From contig NZ_CAKVGN010000018.1 of the NCBI RefSeq assembly GCF_934747485.1, forward strand, positions 1 through 42,775: a stretch of DNA of 42,775 bases. The letters run 5' to 3'. Each line of letters opens with the position of its first letter. Positions within the stretch are counted from its first letter, which is position 1. This stretch comes from an uncultured Brachyspira sp. GTDB lineage: Bacteria > Spirochaetota > Brachyspiria > Brachyspirales > Brachyspiraceae. The notes under the pieces are model-generated. The model worked only from the letters and a program-made list of their open reading frames with translations. It was not told the origin of the DNA and did no database searches. The position numbers and the translations under genes are program-made. Positions 1 through 8,946 of this stretch are shown here, piece after piece.

Positions 1-51
1 TAAATTATGATACACCTATGCTATACTTTAAGAAATTAAGGAATTCCTAAC

Positions 52-70
52 TGCAATATGTCTGGCTCCT
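52..70. repeat. dispersed repeat motif, copy 1
   Basis: A 19-base segment here matches, at 18 of 19 positions, the reverse complement of 42706-42724 at the other end of the window. An AAGGAATNCCT-like stretch lies beside both copies (39-49 here). This suggests fragments of a repeat family scattered in the genome. Neither copy sits in a convincing gene. Confidence 0.5.
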
Positions 71-183
71 GTGCAACTATAAATAATTATTGTTCAATAT
101 ATATTAATAAAACATTATGAATTACATAAAAAAGTATATATGTTTTTATTGTAAAAAAATGTAAAAAAAATGTAAAAAAATAC

Positions 184-212
184 TTGATTAAAATTGTTTG
201 TTAATATATTAT
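184..212 (+). promoter_or_regulatory. promoter for the DUF368 gene
   Basis: TTGATT (184-189), 17-base spacer, TATTAT (207-212). Predicted start of transcription is near 219, about 37 bases before the start codon. Three near-identical GTAAAAAAAT direct repeats (about 150-181) lie just upstream. Confidence 0.5.
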
Positions 213-255
213 CACTTTCCAAAATAAAGTATAAAAATTATGTATTTAGAAATTT

Positions 256-1131
256 ATGAGAGGTTTATTAAAAATTATGAAAATTATAGGCAATTATATA
301 TACACAATTATTAAAGGCTTTATAATAGGAGCTTCAATGCTTGTACCGGGTTTCAGCGGCGGAACTATGGCTATGATACTTGGAATATATGACAAATTAA
401 TAGCTTCTTTAAGCGGCATACTAACTTTTTCAAAGAATGAAAACTATATTTCAAAAAATAAACTCAACTTTTTGTTTTTAATATTTTTTTGTGTCGGCTC
501 TGTTTTGGGAATGGTTATAATTTCAAAGCCTTTATCAAACTTAATAGAAAAATATTATACGGTATCTTCTTTCTTTTTTATGGGGGCGGCACTTGGCGGC
601 TTTAATACAGTTTATAATAAAACCAAATCTTATAAGTTCGATTTTTTAAGTATTATATATATTTTGTTAGGGGCTGCCATAGTATATTTAATATCAATGA
701 TACCAGAAGGCTTTTTCAGCAGAGGAGGCGATAGAAGCGAAACATTTATGTATTTCATACTTGTAGTTGCTGGTTTAATTGTAGCAATAGCTATGATACT
801 TCCGGGTATAAGCGTGTCATATATGTTTTTGCTTTTGGGGATATATAAAGAAACTATTGATGCAGTTCATAATTTATATTTTCCATATTTGATTCCTTTG
901 GCTATAGGAAGTATTTTAGGTGTTGTGCTTACTACAAAATTGCTTGAATATTGGATGGAGCATTATGTAAAATCTTCTTACTTAATAATATCAGGTTTTG
1001 TATTAGGCTCTATTATACAGGTATTCCCCGGTATTCCAAAAGGCATTGAATGGGCTTTATGTACTATAATGTTTTTGGCGGCCTATTTTTTGATAAGGCT
1101 CTTACAGAGATTTGACCCGGATAATAGATAA
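256..1131 (+). CDS. DUF368 family polyprenyl-phosphate transporter (PopT type)
   Basis: Multi-pass inner-membrane protein of 291 residues. It carries the two pseudo-symmetrical family signatures: PGFSGG at residues 31-36 within a GASMLVPG context, and PGIS at 183-186 followed by a similar membrane segment ending in LLGIYKET. DUF368 proteins have been identified as translocases that recycle undecaprenyl phosphate, the lipid carrier of wall and surface polysaccharide synthesis, across the cytoplasmic membrane; that role here rests on family membership. The start is uncertain: ATG 256 is used, but ATG 277 (MKIIGNYIY) is equally plausible because no well-spaced ribosome site decides between them. 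It appears monocistronic, with its own promoter at 184-212. Several wall genes (murC, murI, sanA-like) are in the window but not in the same operon. Confidence 0.85.
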   Translation: MRGLLKIMKIIGNYIYTIIKGFIIGASMLVPGFSGGTMAMILGIYDKLIASLSGILTFSKNENYISKNKLNFLFLIFFCVGSVLGMVIISKPLSNLIEKYYTVSSFFFMGAALGGFNTVYNKTKSYKFDFLSIIYILLGAAIVYLISMIPEGFFSRGGDRSETFMYFILVVAGLIVAIAMILPGISVSYMFLLLGIYKETIDAVHNLYFPYLIPLAIGSILGVVLTTKLLEYWMEHYVKSSYLIISGFVLGSIIQVFPGIPKGIEWALCTIMFLAAYFLIRLLQRFDPDNR

Positions 1132-1234
1132 TAATATTTTATAAAAATTATATGATTAATTATTTTTTATGAGTATTTACAAAAAAATATAATATTATAT
1201 ACTATATTCTAATCTATTAAGGTAAAATTATAAA

Positions 1235-2644
1235 ATGTTGGTAAAATTTTCAGTAGAAAATTATAAATCTATTTATGATAAAATTGAATTGGATTTTAGA
1301 ATAAAACCTAAAAATTCCGATGATGAAGAAAGTATAAATAATAATCCTTTTGTATTAAAAATAAATAATGACTATATTTCAAAGTTATGCTTATTTTATG
1401 GACATAATGGTTCAGGTAAAACTAATATATTTGAAGCAATATTAGATATATGTTTAAGCAATTCTAATAATAATTTTTTAAATGATATATATAAACCTAA
1501 TATGATTTATGGAGAAAATGAAGAGTCTAAATTTGAAATAGAGTTTTATTCTAATGTTTTGAATGAAAATAAAAATGAATATTCATTATATAATTACAAA
1601 TTAAATGTTAAAAATAAAGAAATAGATGATGAATACAAAAAAAGTATACAAATTACAAAAGAAATTCTTACAGAAAATGGTGAAATAGTTTTTGAAAGAA
1701 TTAATAATGATGTGGTAAAAAATACTATAACAAATGATAAAAAAATTGTTATTCCATCTGATAGAACGTTCATTACTTTTTTGATGGATATTTATACAAA
1801 AGAAAAAGATGAATTTGCTAATATTATAAATTATAATAGAACGATGTCTTCTATATTATCTGTTACTATAAATAAACCAAATTATTTATCAATACCGGAT
1901 TTTACTAATGTTTTATTTAATGAAATGTATGATATTTTAGAGGAATTTAATCTCTTAGATTTTTATATGCAGCTTATAAAGATAGCAGATATTGGCATAG
2001 ATGATATAAAATTTGAATTATCTGAGTTTGATAATATAAAAAAATATATGAGATTATTAGAAAAATATACTAAAAATAATTCTGATAAAAAAGAAGCATA
2101 CGAAGTAGCATGTAAATTTTTAAATAATATACAAGAAATAACAGATGAATATGATGAATTAGGCTTTATGAAAAATTTTAAGAAAGCTTTTTCATATAGG
2201 AATGGTAAAAAGGCTCCATTTGATGAGATAGAATCTGACGGGACTAAAATATATGCATTTCATATGTTTAATATAGTTACAGCCTTAAAAGAAGGAACTT
2301 TATCATTACATGATGAATTTTATGGAGTTCAGCCTGATTTGATAAAAACTGCATTTTTGTTATTTAAAAAAAATAGATATAAAGATATTGAACAAACTGC
2401 TCAATTTTTTATGACAACACATGATATAATGCTTATGGATTTTAAATATTTGCTTTTAGAACAGATTAAATTTGTAGTAAAAGAAGATAATAAGACTTAT
2501 GTTTATTCGGCTTCTGAGATAGAAGGATTAAAAAAAGAAAATTTAATTGAAAATTATAAAAATAATAAATTAGGTGCAAAATATTTTCCTAGAGCTTACG
2601 ATTTACCTATAAAAATGCATGTTAATAATTATAGTGAGTTGTAA
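1235..2644 (+). CDS. AAA15/ABC-type ATPase, RloA-like (putative defence ATPase)
   Basis: A 469-residue cytoplasmic ATPase of the RecF/SMC-like AAA15 class. It opens with the typical MLVKFSVENYKSI segment. Walker A is GHNGSGKT at 56-63, the ABC-signature-like ESDGTKI at 333-339, a Walker B-like LSLHDEF at about 356-362 (with the expected DE pair), and the H-loop TTHD at 394-397. The middle is a helical insertion rich in Asn, Lys and Asp. The Walker B strand is divergent from the usual LLIDEID form. The stop codon abuts the ATG of the next gene with no gap, so the two are translationally coupled. Together they resemble RloA/RloB-type or PARIS/OLD-like ATPase-nuclease pairs; the defence role is inferred. 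Base composition looks even more AT-rich than the neighbours, consistent with acquisition. Confidence 0.75.
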   Translation: MLVKFSVENYKSIYDKIELDFRIKPKNSDDEESINNNPFVLKINNDYISKLCLFYGHNGSGKTNIFEAILDICLSNSNNNFLNDIYKPNMIYGENEESKFEIEFYSNVLNENKNEYSLYNYKLNVKNKEIDDEYKKSIQITKEILTENGEIVFERINNDVVKNTITNDKKIVIPSDRTFITFLMDIYTKEKDEFANIINYNRTMSSILSVTINKPNYLSIPDFTNVLFNEMYDILEEFNLLDFYMQLIKIADIGIDDIKFELSEFDNIKKYMRLLEKYTKNNSDKKEAYEVACKFLNNIQEITDEYDELGFMKNFKKAFSYRNGKKAPFDEIESDGTKIYAFHMFNIVTALKEGTLSLHDEFYGVQPDLIKTAFLLFKKNRYKDIEQTAQFFMTTHDIMLMDFKYLLLEQIKFVVKEDNKTYVYSASEIEGLKKENLIENYKNNKLGAKYFPRAYDLPIKMHVNNYSEL

Positions 2645-3358
2645 ATGAGTTTTACTATACCTAATCTTCTACAAGAAAGTAAAAAGAATAAATTAATATG
2701 TCTTTCAACTGGTATTTATGAGAAGAAATATTTATATTTTTTATTAGAGAATTACAGAGAAATAATAGATTATATTTGTAACCCTAGTGAATTAGAATTA
2801 ATAGAAAATATAAGGAAATATCCTAATTTTAATAAAGATTTTAATCAGATAGATGACCGTTATAAAAATGCAGATGGGGCTTCTAAAGCAATAAATGAAA
2901 TATTAGAAATTGTAAAATTAAAACTTGAAGATCAGTTTGCATTAGTAAATGATAAGTTAGGTTATATATTAGTTATGATAACAGATTGCGATAGAGGACC
3001 TTATGATGCTTTTTTTAAACTAAAAAAAGATGTAAAAAAAGTTTTAAATAACATTAATAATAAGATTGATTATTATTTTATATTTTCTTATAGAGGATTT
3101 GAGGATTGGATGAAATTTTATATTGATAATGGAGAAAATGTTAGAAATTTAAGAAGTATAAAAAAGGATATTATGTCTATGATAAATGAAAAAAATCCTC
3201 AAATTTTCAATAGGCATAGAGATGCCATAAATAAATATAAACAATACACAAATTATGATTTAAAATTAGATAATTATGAAACTATAAATAACTATCCATA
3301 TTCAGATTTTCCATATTTTTTAGAGGATATAGAAAATAAATATAAAATATCTTTATAA
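2645..3358 (+). CDS. RloB-like TOPRIM-fold protein, partner of the upstream ATPase
   Basis: A 237-residue protein starting directly after the ATPase stop codon. Three features match the RloB/AbiL-like family layout in order: a first motif GIYEKKYL at 23-30 (family form EGxxTExxY, with the leading acidic residue not conserved here), an acidic ITDCDRG at 112-118 matching the DxD motif of TOPRIM nucleases, and SYRGFEDW at 148-155 matching the family NPxFExW element. The RHRDAINKY segment (about 194-202) resembles the family's C-terminal helix. Family members are predicted metal-dependent nucleases or effectors controlled by an RloA ATPase. I assign the family from motifs alone; overall identity is low and the missing first glutamate makes nuclease activity uncertain. 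Confidence 0.55.
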   Translation: MSFTIPNLLQESKKNKLICLSTGIYEKKYLYFLLENYREIIDYICNPSELELIENIRKYPNFNKDFNQIDDRYKNADGASKAINEILEIVKLKLEDQFALVNDKLGYILVMITDCDRGPYDAFFKLKKDVKKVLNNINNKIDYYFIFSYRGFEDWMKFYIDNGENVRNLRSIKKDIMSMINEKNPQIFNRHRDAINKYKQYTNYDLKLDNYETINNYPYSDFPYFLEDIENKYKISL

Positions 3359-3367
3359 TTATTAAAA

Positions 3368-3619
3368 CTATTCTTTTTTGTTGTTCTTGTTTTTGTCGTA
3401 TATATATTTTATTGCAAAAACTAAAACAACAATTATTAGAATTTTAATGATAATATTAAGTATTCCATGTATTCCAAAGAAATGGTCGAAGAATGCTGGA
3501 CCTCCCGGCATAGGCGGCGGCGGACCATCAAATCTTCTTAAATGATGATATGGTACTCCTCGGCAAGAGAGCAAGAATAATGATATTATAGATATATATA
3601 TTGCTTTTAACATAAACAA
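3368..3619 (-). CDS. small proline-rich lipoprotein with C-terminal membrane segment
   Basis: An 83-residue protein of unknown function. The N-terminus is a lipoprotein signal (hydrophobic run ending in LLSC, Cys about 19), so the mature protein probably begins at that cysteine. A short Pro/Gly-rich stretch (PPPPMPGG) follows, then a second hydrophobic segment (about 52-74) and a Lys/Asn-rich tail. It ends 9 bases from the stop of the RloB-like gene on the other strand. The coding call rests on the coherent signal peptide plus membrane-segment architecture. Confidence 0.6.
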   Translation of the reverse strand: MFMLKAIYISIISLFLLSCRGVPYHHLRRFDGPPPPMPGGPAFFDHFFGIHGILNIIIKILIIVVLVFAIKYIYDKNKNNKKE

Positions 3620-3729
3620 TCCTAATGTGTTTTATTATGTAATATTAGACGAATTATTTATATGGAAAGTTCCCAATATTTTTTACGATAATATTAAAAA
3701 TATAATAATTTGGACTCTGTTGTTTTAGT

Positions 3730-4551
3730 ATGGTGTTGAATAGATTAAAAAATAAATATATAAAAAAAATAAAATTAATAGCCTATGAGTTTAATTATAT
3801 TAGTAAAAATTATAATAATATATTTTTAAAAATAATTAATTATATTTTACTAATTATTTATTCTTTATATCAATTTATTGTAGAGATTGTTATTATTTTT
3901 GTTTTTATAGCTTTAATATCATATTTTAGCGTATCGAGTTATTCAAAGAAATATATATATGACTCTATAGAAGATATTCCGTATAATGATGTTGCTTTGG
4001 TATTGGGAACAAGTAAATATTTGTCTGACGGCAGAATAAATATGTATTTTAAGTTTAGAATGGATGCGGCTTACGAATTATATACCAACGGCAAAGTAAA
4101 ATACATACTTGTTAGCGGAGATAATAGGCATAAATCTTACAATGAACCTAGGCAGATGCGTTTAGACTTAATAAAACTTGGAGTTGATAAAAAGCATATA
4201 TTTTTAGATTTTGCAGGATTCAGAACGAGGGATTCTATATTGAGAGCGAATAGGGTTTTTGATTTGAGTAATTTTACTATAGTGTCTCAGCCGTTTCACA
4301 ATGAGAGGGCAGTGTTTATTGCTAGAGAAAAAAATATTAATGCAATAGCTTATAGTGCTGATAATGTAAGAAAGCTATATAGAATAAGGCAATTTCCAAG
4401 AGAGGTTGGAGCAAGATTACTAATGTTTGCCGATATTCTTTTTAATAGACCTCCAAAGTTTTATGGCGACCATATAAAAATAGAAGAGATAGAAATTATC
4501 AAAACAAAAAGCAATAAATTAAATAAAAAATCATACCAGGAAAAAAAATGA
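3730..4551 (+). CDS. SanA/YdcF-like (DUF218) membrane protein
   Basis: A 273-residue protein with one N-terminal membrane segment (about 37-66) and a DUF218 domain beginning at VALVLGTSK (88-96). It contains the family's LVSGDN motif and the RTRDSILRA / SQPFHNERA segments typical of SanA (the vancomycin-exclusion protein of enterobacteria) and ElyC/YdcF. These proteins influence envelope barrier function; the chemistry is unknown. Its last bases overlap the start of the GltS-like gene by 4 (ATGA), so the two are co-translated. No good ribosome site is seen before the ATG. Confidence 0.8.
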   Translation: MVLNRLKNKYIKKIKLIAYEFNYISKNYNNIFLKIINYILLIIYSLYQFIVEIVIIFVFIALISYFSVSSYSKKYIYDSIEDIPYNDVALVLGTSKYLSDGRINMYFKFRMDAAYELYTNGKVKYILVSGDNRHKSYNEPRQMRLDLIKLGVDKKHIFLDFAGFRTRDSILRANRVFDLSNFTIVSQPFHNERAVFIAREKNINAIAYSADNVRKLYRIRQFPREVGARLLMFADILFNRPPKFYGDHIKIEEIEIIKTKSNKLNKKSYQEKK

Positions 4552-5954
4552 CTTCTCAATTATTAACGCAATTACTTCAGGCATTGGGACTACTTTCAAT
4601 ATTATTATTAATAGGTACTTTCTTAAGAGCAAAGGTGAAACTATTTCAAGAATTATATTTGCCTGCCTCTGTAATAGGAGGATTTATAGGTTTAATTATA
4701 TCTCCAGAGATTTTAGGTAGGTTTTCAAGTTATTCAATATCAGTTGAATATATTAAGTTTTATTCTCTTTTACCGGGTATTTTATCTGTGCCAATATTTG
4801 CAGCCATTCCTTTGGGTATGTTTTTGAATGAAAACAAAAGTATAAAATCACTTTATCCTGCTAAAGTTTTAATGCTATTTGCTATATTTCAATGTGCGAG
4901 TATGGCTCAATCTGCTATAGGCTATGCTACAAATATACTTTTTACAAAAATAAATCCAAATATGCCAATGTATAGAACATTTGGTTATGAGCTTTCTGCA
5001 GGGTTTGCTGGAGGACATGGGCTTGCAGCTTCCACTGGTAAATTGCTTGAAGGTTTTGGGCTTCCTATAATAATACAAGAAACTGCTCAGGGTGTTGCTT
5101 TAACTACGGCTACTATTGGGCTTATAGGTGGCATACTTTTTGGTATAGTTTTTATTAATATTGCTATAAGAAAAAATAAAACTAATATAGTAAAAAAAAT
5201 ATCAAGTGAAGACCCTACAAAGGTGGGCTATAATAATGATATATCTAAGCAGGCGAGTTTGGGAAGAGAGACTTTTTTCAGCAGTTCTATAGAAACTATA
5301 ACTTTTCACCTTGCCATTATATTTAGCGTATGTGCTGTAGCATACATTGTATTAGGATTTATAAAAAAAGTAGGCATACAGGGGCTTAATGTTTTGCCTG
5401 TTTGGACTTATGCTATGATAATAATGTTTGCATTAAACTTCATTATAAAAAAACTAAAATTATCTTGGTGTGTAGATTCTAAAGTAAAGGCTAAGATAAT
5501 GGGTACTTTAAGCGATTTTGCTATAGTGTCTGCCATAACAAGTTTGCCGATAGAGGCAGTTATCACTTATATGGCTCCTATAATTGTTATGTGTGTATTT
5601 GGCTTTATATTTACATATCTAATAGTGTTTTCTTTTACTAATATGTTATTTAAAGATGATTATAGTTTTGAAAGGGCTATTATTTCTTGGGGGACTTTGA
5701 CAGGCGTACTTATAACAGGTATGACACTTCTAAAAATATGCGACCCAGATTATAAAAGTCCTGCTTTAAGCGAGTTTTCTTTAGGATTTTCATTAATGTC
5801 TGTTACTGGGCTTTTAGTTGTGCCTATTTTAAATACAGTTTTAGCTATTGGCTCTACTATAGATAATTTAATCACTGCAATAATCACTTCTGCTTTATAT
5901 TTGCTGTTTGGTTTTATAGTGTTTTTTGCTTACAAAAAAAGATATAATAATTAA
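4548..5954 (+). CDS. sodium/glutamate symporter (GltS family)
   Basis: A 468-residue polytopic membrane protein. The N-terminus (LLIGTFLRAKVKLFQ, then LPASVIGGFIGL) and the ELSAGFAGGHG segment at about 147-157 are the GltS hallmarks, including a Gly-rich re-entrant region; a second copy-like region ITGMTLL and VPILN follows towards the C-terminus. GltS imports glutamate with Na+. This protein is longer than E. coli GltS (about 400 residues), mainly through its central cytoplasmic loop (about 205-240). It overlaps the SanA-like gene by 4 bases. Substrate specificity is inferred from the family. Confidence 0.85.
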   Translation: MTSQLLTQLLQALGLLSILLLIGTFLRAKVKLFQELYLPASVIGGFIGLIISPEILGRFSSYSISVEYIKFYSLLPGILSVPIFAAIPLGMFLNENKSIKSLYPAKVLMLFAIFQCASMAQSAIGYATNILFTKINPNMPMYRTFGYELSAGFAGGHGLAASTGKLLEGFGLPIIIQETAQGVALTTATIGLIGGILFGIVFINIAIRKNKTNIVKKISSEDPTKVGYNNDISKQASLGRETFFSSSIETITFHLAIIFSVCAVAYIVLGFIKKVGIQGLNVLPVWTYAMIIMFALNFIIKKLKLSWCVDSKVKAKIMGTLSDFAIVSAITSLPIEAVITYMAPIIVMCVFGFIFTYLIVFSFTNMLFKDDYSFERAIISWGTLTGVLITGMTLLKICDPDYKSPALSEFSLGFSLMSVTGLLVVPILNTVLAIGSTIDNLITAIITSALYLLFGFIVFFAYKKRYNN

Positions 5955-5992
5955 AAAAAATATAATTAATTTAAATTATTAGTTAATTATTA

Positions 5993-6020
5993 TTGTTATT
6001 AATTAGTTTTATGTTATAAT
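5993..6020 (+). promoter_or_regulatory. promoter for the nucleotidyltransferase gene
   Basis: TTGTTA (5993-5998), 16-base spacer, TATAAT (6015-6020). Transcription would begin near 6027, about 40 bases before the ATG. Confidence 0.5.
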
Positions 6021-6065
6021 TAATATCAAAATTTCAAAATAGTTTTGTTTATACTTTGCTGATAT

Positions 6066-6524
6066 ATGAAAAAAAAGATAGTTAATGATTTAGAAGAATT
6101 AAAAAATATATTAAATAAAAGAGAGACAAAAAGAATAGTATTTACTAACGGCTGTTTTGATATTATTCATAGGGGACATGTAGAATATTTGCAAAAGGCA
6201 AAAGAGCTTGGAGATATACTTATACTTGGTTTAAATAGTGATGACTCTGTAAGAAGGTTAAAAGGTGATAGCAGACCAATAAATAATGAAACTGATAGAG
6301 CTATAGTATTATCTGCATTAGAATGTATTGATTATGTTGTTATTTTTGATGAAGATACCCCTTTAGAATTAATTAAATTTATAAAACCTGATATTTTGGT
6401 AAAGGGCGGAGATTATAAAATAGAAGAGGTTGTTGGCAGAGAATATGCTAAACAGACTGTATTAATAGATTTTGTAAATGGGTATTCTACCACAAATATT
6501 ATAAAAAAAATTAATATTAAATGA
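6066..6524 (+). CDS. rfaE2: D-glycero-beta-D-manno-heptose 1-phosphate adenylyltransferase-like protein
   Basis: A 152-residue single-domain cytidylyltransferase-like enzyme. It has the nucleotide-binding NGCFDIIHRGH (28-38, with HRGH as the HxGH motif), GLNSDDSVRRLKG, RAIVLSALECIDYVV, and a C-terminal STTNIIKKI segment. These match the stand-alone C-terminal half of HldE (RfaE2), which adenylylates heptose-1-phosphate for ADP-heptose synthesis. No separate kinase half is in the window. ADP-heptose could serve LOS or another glycoconjugate, but a different nucleotidyl substrate cannot be excluded. It precedes murC by about 80 bases on the same strand. Confidence 0.8.
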   Translation: MKKKIVNDLEELKNILNKRETKRIVFTNGCFDIIHRGHVEYLQKAKELGDILILGLNSDDSVRRLKGDSRPINNETDRAIVLSALECIDYVVIFDEDTPLELIKFIKPDILVKGGDYKIEEVVGREYAKQTVLIDFVNGYSTTNIIKKINIK

Positions 6525-6603
6525 TTACAATTTTTTATGTAATTTTAACTAAAAATTATTTGTTTTGTTTTATAAAGATAAAAATTTTTATGGATATATG
6601 TGA

Positions 6604-7986
6604 ATGTTTACAAAAAAGAAAGAAAAGATACATTTTATAGGAATAGGCGGAATAGGAATGAGTGCTATAGCATTGGTTCTTAATTCTATAGATGAGTTTA
6701 CTATTACAGGCAGCGATTTAGCTAAAACTCCAAAGACTCAGTCGCTTGAAGATTGCGGCATAAAAGTTTATTATGGTCATAAAGAAAGCAATGTAGAAGA
6801 TGATGTTACTGCAGTTGTTAGTTCTTCTGCAATAAGCCCTACTAATGAAGAGATAATATCAGCTAAAAAGAAAAATATCATTGTAATACCAAGAGGGGAG
6901 ATGCTTGCTGAAATTATGCGTTTGAAGCAAGGCATAGCAATATCAGGTTCTCATGGCAAAACTACTACAACTTCTTTAATAAGTCAAATAATGATAGAGG
7001 CAAAATTAAATCCTATATGCATAATTGGCGGAAATCATTTTAATCTTAAGAGCAATGCTTATTGTAATCTTAACAGCGAATATATGGTTTGCGAGGCAGA
7101 TGAGAGCGATGGAAGTTTTTTAAGGCTTTCGCCTGTATTTAGCGTTGTTACAAATATAGATAATGACCATTTAGATTATTACGGCAATGTTGAAAAATTA
7201 AGACTTGCTTTTTTAGATTTTATTAATAAAGTTCCTTTTTATGGCTGTTCTTTTCTTTGTTTTGAAAATGATGTTGTAAAAGATTTGGCTAAAAGTGTAA
7301 CTAAGAAATATTATTCTTATGGTTTTTCTAATGAGTATGATTTTTATGTTGATAAAAACTCTATAAAGGTAGAAGGCTTTAAAACATATTTTAAGGCTTA
7401 TTATAAAGATGTGTTTTTAGATGAGTTTGAACTTCCTTTAATAGGTGAACATAATATACTTAATTCTTTGGCATCAATTGCTGTAGCATATCATTTAAAT
7501 ATAGATACTAATACTATAAAAAAAGCACTTAAAGCTTTTGAAGGTGTTGGAAGAAGATTAAACAAATTATATGATAAAGAAATAACTTTATTTGATGATT
7601 ATGCACATCACCCTACAGAAATAAAAGCTACATTATCTTCTCTTAGAAAAGCCTATAAAGACAGACGTATTATAGCAATATTTCAGCCTCATAGATACAG
7701 CAGAACTCAGCTGCTTTTAAATGACTTTGAAAATGCTTTTTTAGATGCTGATAATTTAATAATTACCGATATATATGCTGCAGGAGAAAGCCCTATTGCT
7801 GGAATTAGCGGGGAGACTATATGCAAAACAGTAAAAAATAATAATATAAAATATATAAAAAATATAGAAGATATATTGCCAGAATTAGAAAAAATAAAAC
7901 AAGACGGAGATGTAATAATTACTTTGGGAGCTGGCAATATAGTAAAGGTTAGCAACGACTATGCAAAAAAATTATCAGGCTCTTGA
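6604..7986 (+). CDS. murC: UDP-N-acetylmuramate--L-alanine ligase
   Basis: A 460-residue cytoplasmic Mur ligase that adds L-Ala to UDP-MurNAc, the first step of the peptidoglycan stem peptide. Domain 1 has the Rossmann-type HFIGIGGIGMS (10-20). The ATP loop is SGSHGKTTTT (114-123), followed by EADESDGSF and the NIDNDHLDYYG region, and DDYAHHPTE (about 331-339) opens the C-terminal domain; all are MurC signatures. Full length for the family. Its last 26 bases overlap the start of the MurB-like gene, so expression is tightly coupled. Confidence 0.95.
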   Translation: MFTKKKEKIHFIGIGGIGMSAIALVLNSIDEFTITGSDLAKTPKTQSLEDCGIKVYYGHKESNVEDDVTAVVSSSAISPTNEEIISAKKKNIIVIPRGEMLAEIMRLKQGIAISGSHGKTTTTSLISQIMIEAKLNPICIIGGNHFNLKSNAYCNLNSEYMVCEADESDGSFLRLSPVFSVVTNIDNDHLDYYGNVEKLRLAFLDFINKVPFYGCSFLCFENDVVKDLAKSVTKKYYSYGFSNEYDFYVDKNSIKVEGFKTYFKAYYKDVFLDEFELPLIGEHNILNSLASIAVAYHLNIDTNTIKKALKAFEGVGRRLNKLYDKEITLFDDYAHHPTEIKATLSSLRKAYKDRRIIAIFQPHRYSRTQLLLNDFENAFLDADNLIITDIYAAGESPIAGISGETICKTVKNNNIKYIKNIEDILPELEKIKQDGDVIITLGAGNIVKVSNDYAKKLSGS

Positions 7987-8890
7987 AGATTTTTTACAAG
8001 AAAATAAGGTTACATACACTAAAAACCGTCCGTTTAAAGAATGTACTAGTTTTAGTGTTGGGGGAATAGTAGATTTATATGTTACTGTAAAGAATATAGA
8101 TAAACTTCTATCTTTACTTGTGTTTTTAAATAAAAATAATATAAAATATTTTGTGATAAAAGATAAAAATAAATTCCTTGTATCTGATGATGGATATGAT
8201 GGAGTTATAATATCTATGGAAGGCAGTTTTGAGGATTTTGAGTTTTTAGATGATTGCATATTAAAAGCTAATAGTTCTGCTATTTTGGAGAGACTCTCGC
8301 ATGAGGCTCGTATTAGAAATTTGACAGGTTTAGAGTTTGTTGCTTTGGTTAATAGCCGAATAGAATCTGCTATTTATGGAGAGCTTGAATCTTTTGGAAT
8401 ATCATTTATGAACATTGTGGAAACTTTAACTGTGCTTTATCAGGATTTGATGATTATAAAAGATATATCCAAAAATGAATATTTATCTTCAAGCAGAGAA
8501 ATTAAAGATAATATGATTATTTTATCTGCTACTTTAAAATTAGAAAAAGATTCTCCGGAAAGTATAGACAATAGAATAGATTGGTTTAGATATATAAGAG
8601 GTTCTGTTGCTCCAATGGAGGCTAATATTGGTCCTGTGTTTGAAGATTTTGATAATATAAAGGCTTATGAGATGGTTGAGAGAGTTGGAGGGCTTGATAT
8701 GAAAGCTGGTACTATGAGATGGCATAAAAGATTTCCTAATTATATAGTTAATGAATGCATTTATATTGATAATTGCTCTACTGATATGTCTAAAGCTTCT
8801 GATGTATTATCTTTAATAGATGACACAAAAAAGAAAATAGAACAGCATTATGCTTTAAATCCTAAAATTAATATTAAACTTTTAAGTTAG
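7961..8890 (+). CDS. MurB-fold protein lacking expected FAD-binding and catalytic residues
   Basis: A 309-residue protein with the overall layout of UDP-N-acetylenolpyruvoylglucosamine reductase: TSFSVGG at 29-35, a LTGLEF helix at 121-126, and a C-terminal domain. However, the FAD pyrophosphate loop (usually GxGSN) reads VIKDKNKFLV at 65-74; the PGxxGGAVxxNAG loop reads VNSRIESAIYG (130-140); the catalytic Arg of YRxS is replaced (NEYLSSS 172-178); the proton-donor Ser of GSxF is Pro (IGPVF 223-227); and the C-terminal catalytic Glu is Asn (NIKLLS). The alignment was done by eye. It overlaps murC by 26 bases in a different frame. It is intact and full length, so it may have been repurposed, for example as a structural or regulatory partner of MurC; calling it an active MurB would be unsafe. 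Confidence 0.75.
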   Translation: MQKNYQALEDFLQENKVTYTKNRPFKECTSFSVGGIVDLYVTVKNIDKLLSLLVFLNKNNIKYFVIKDKNKFLVSDDGYDGVIISMEGSFEDFEFLDDCILKANSSAILERLSHEARIRNLTGLEFVALVNSRIESAIYGELESFGISFMNIVETLTVLYQDLMIIKDISKNEYLSSSREIKDNMIILSATLKLEKDSPESIDNRIDWFRYIRGSVAPMEANIGPVFEDFDNIKAYEMVERVGGLDMKAGTMRWHKRFPNYIVNECIYIDNCSTDMSKASDVLSLIDDTKKKIEQHYALNPKINIKLLS

Positions 8891-8946
8891 TAAATAAATA
8901 TTTCTTTTTTACAAATCATAATAAAAAAACAGGAGATTAAAAAATT

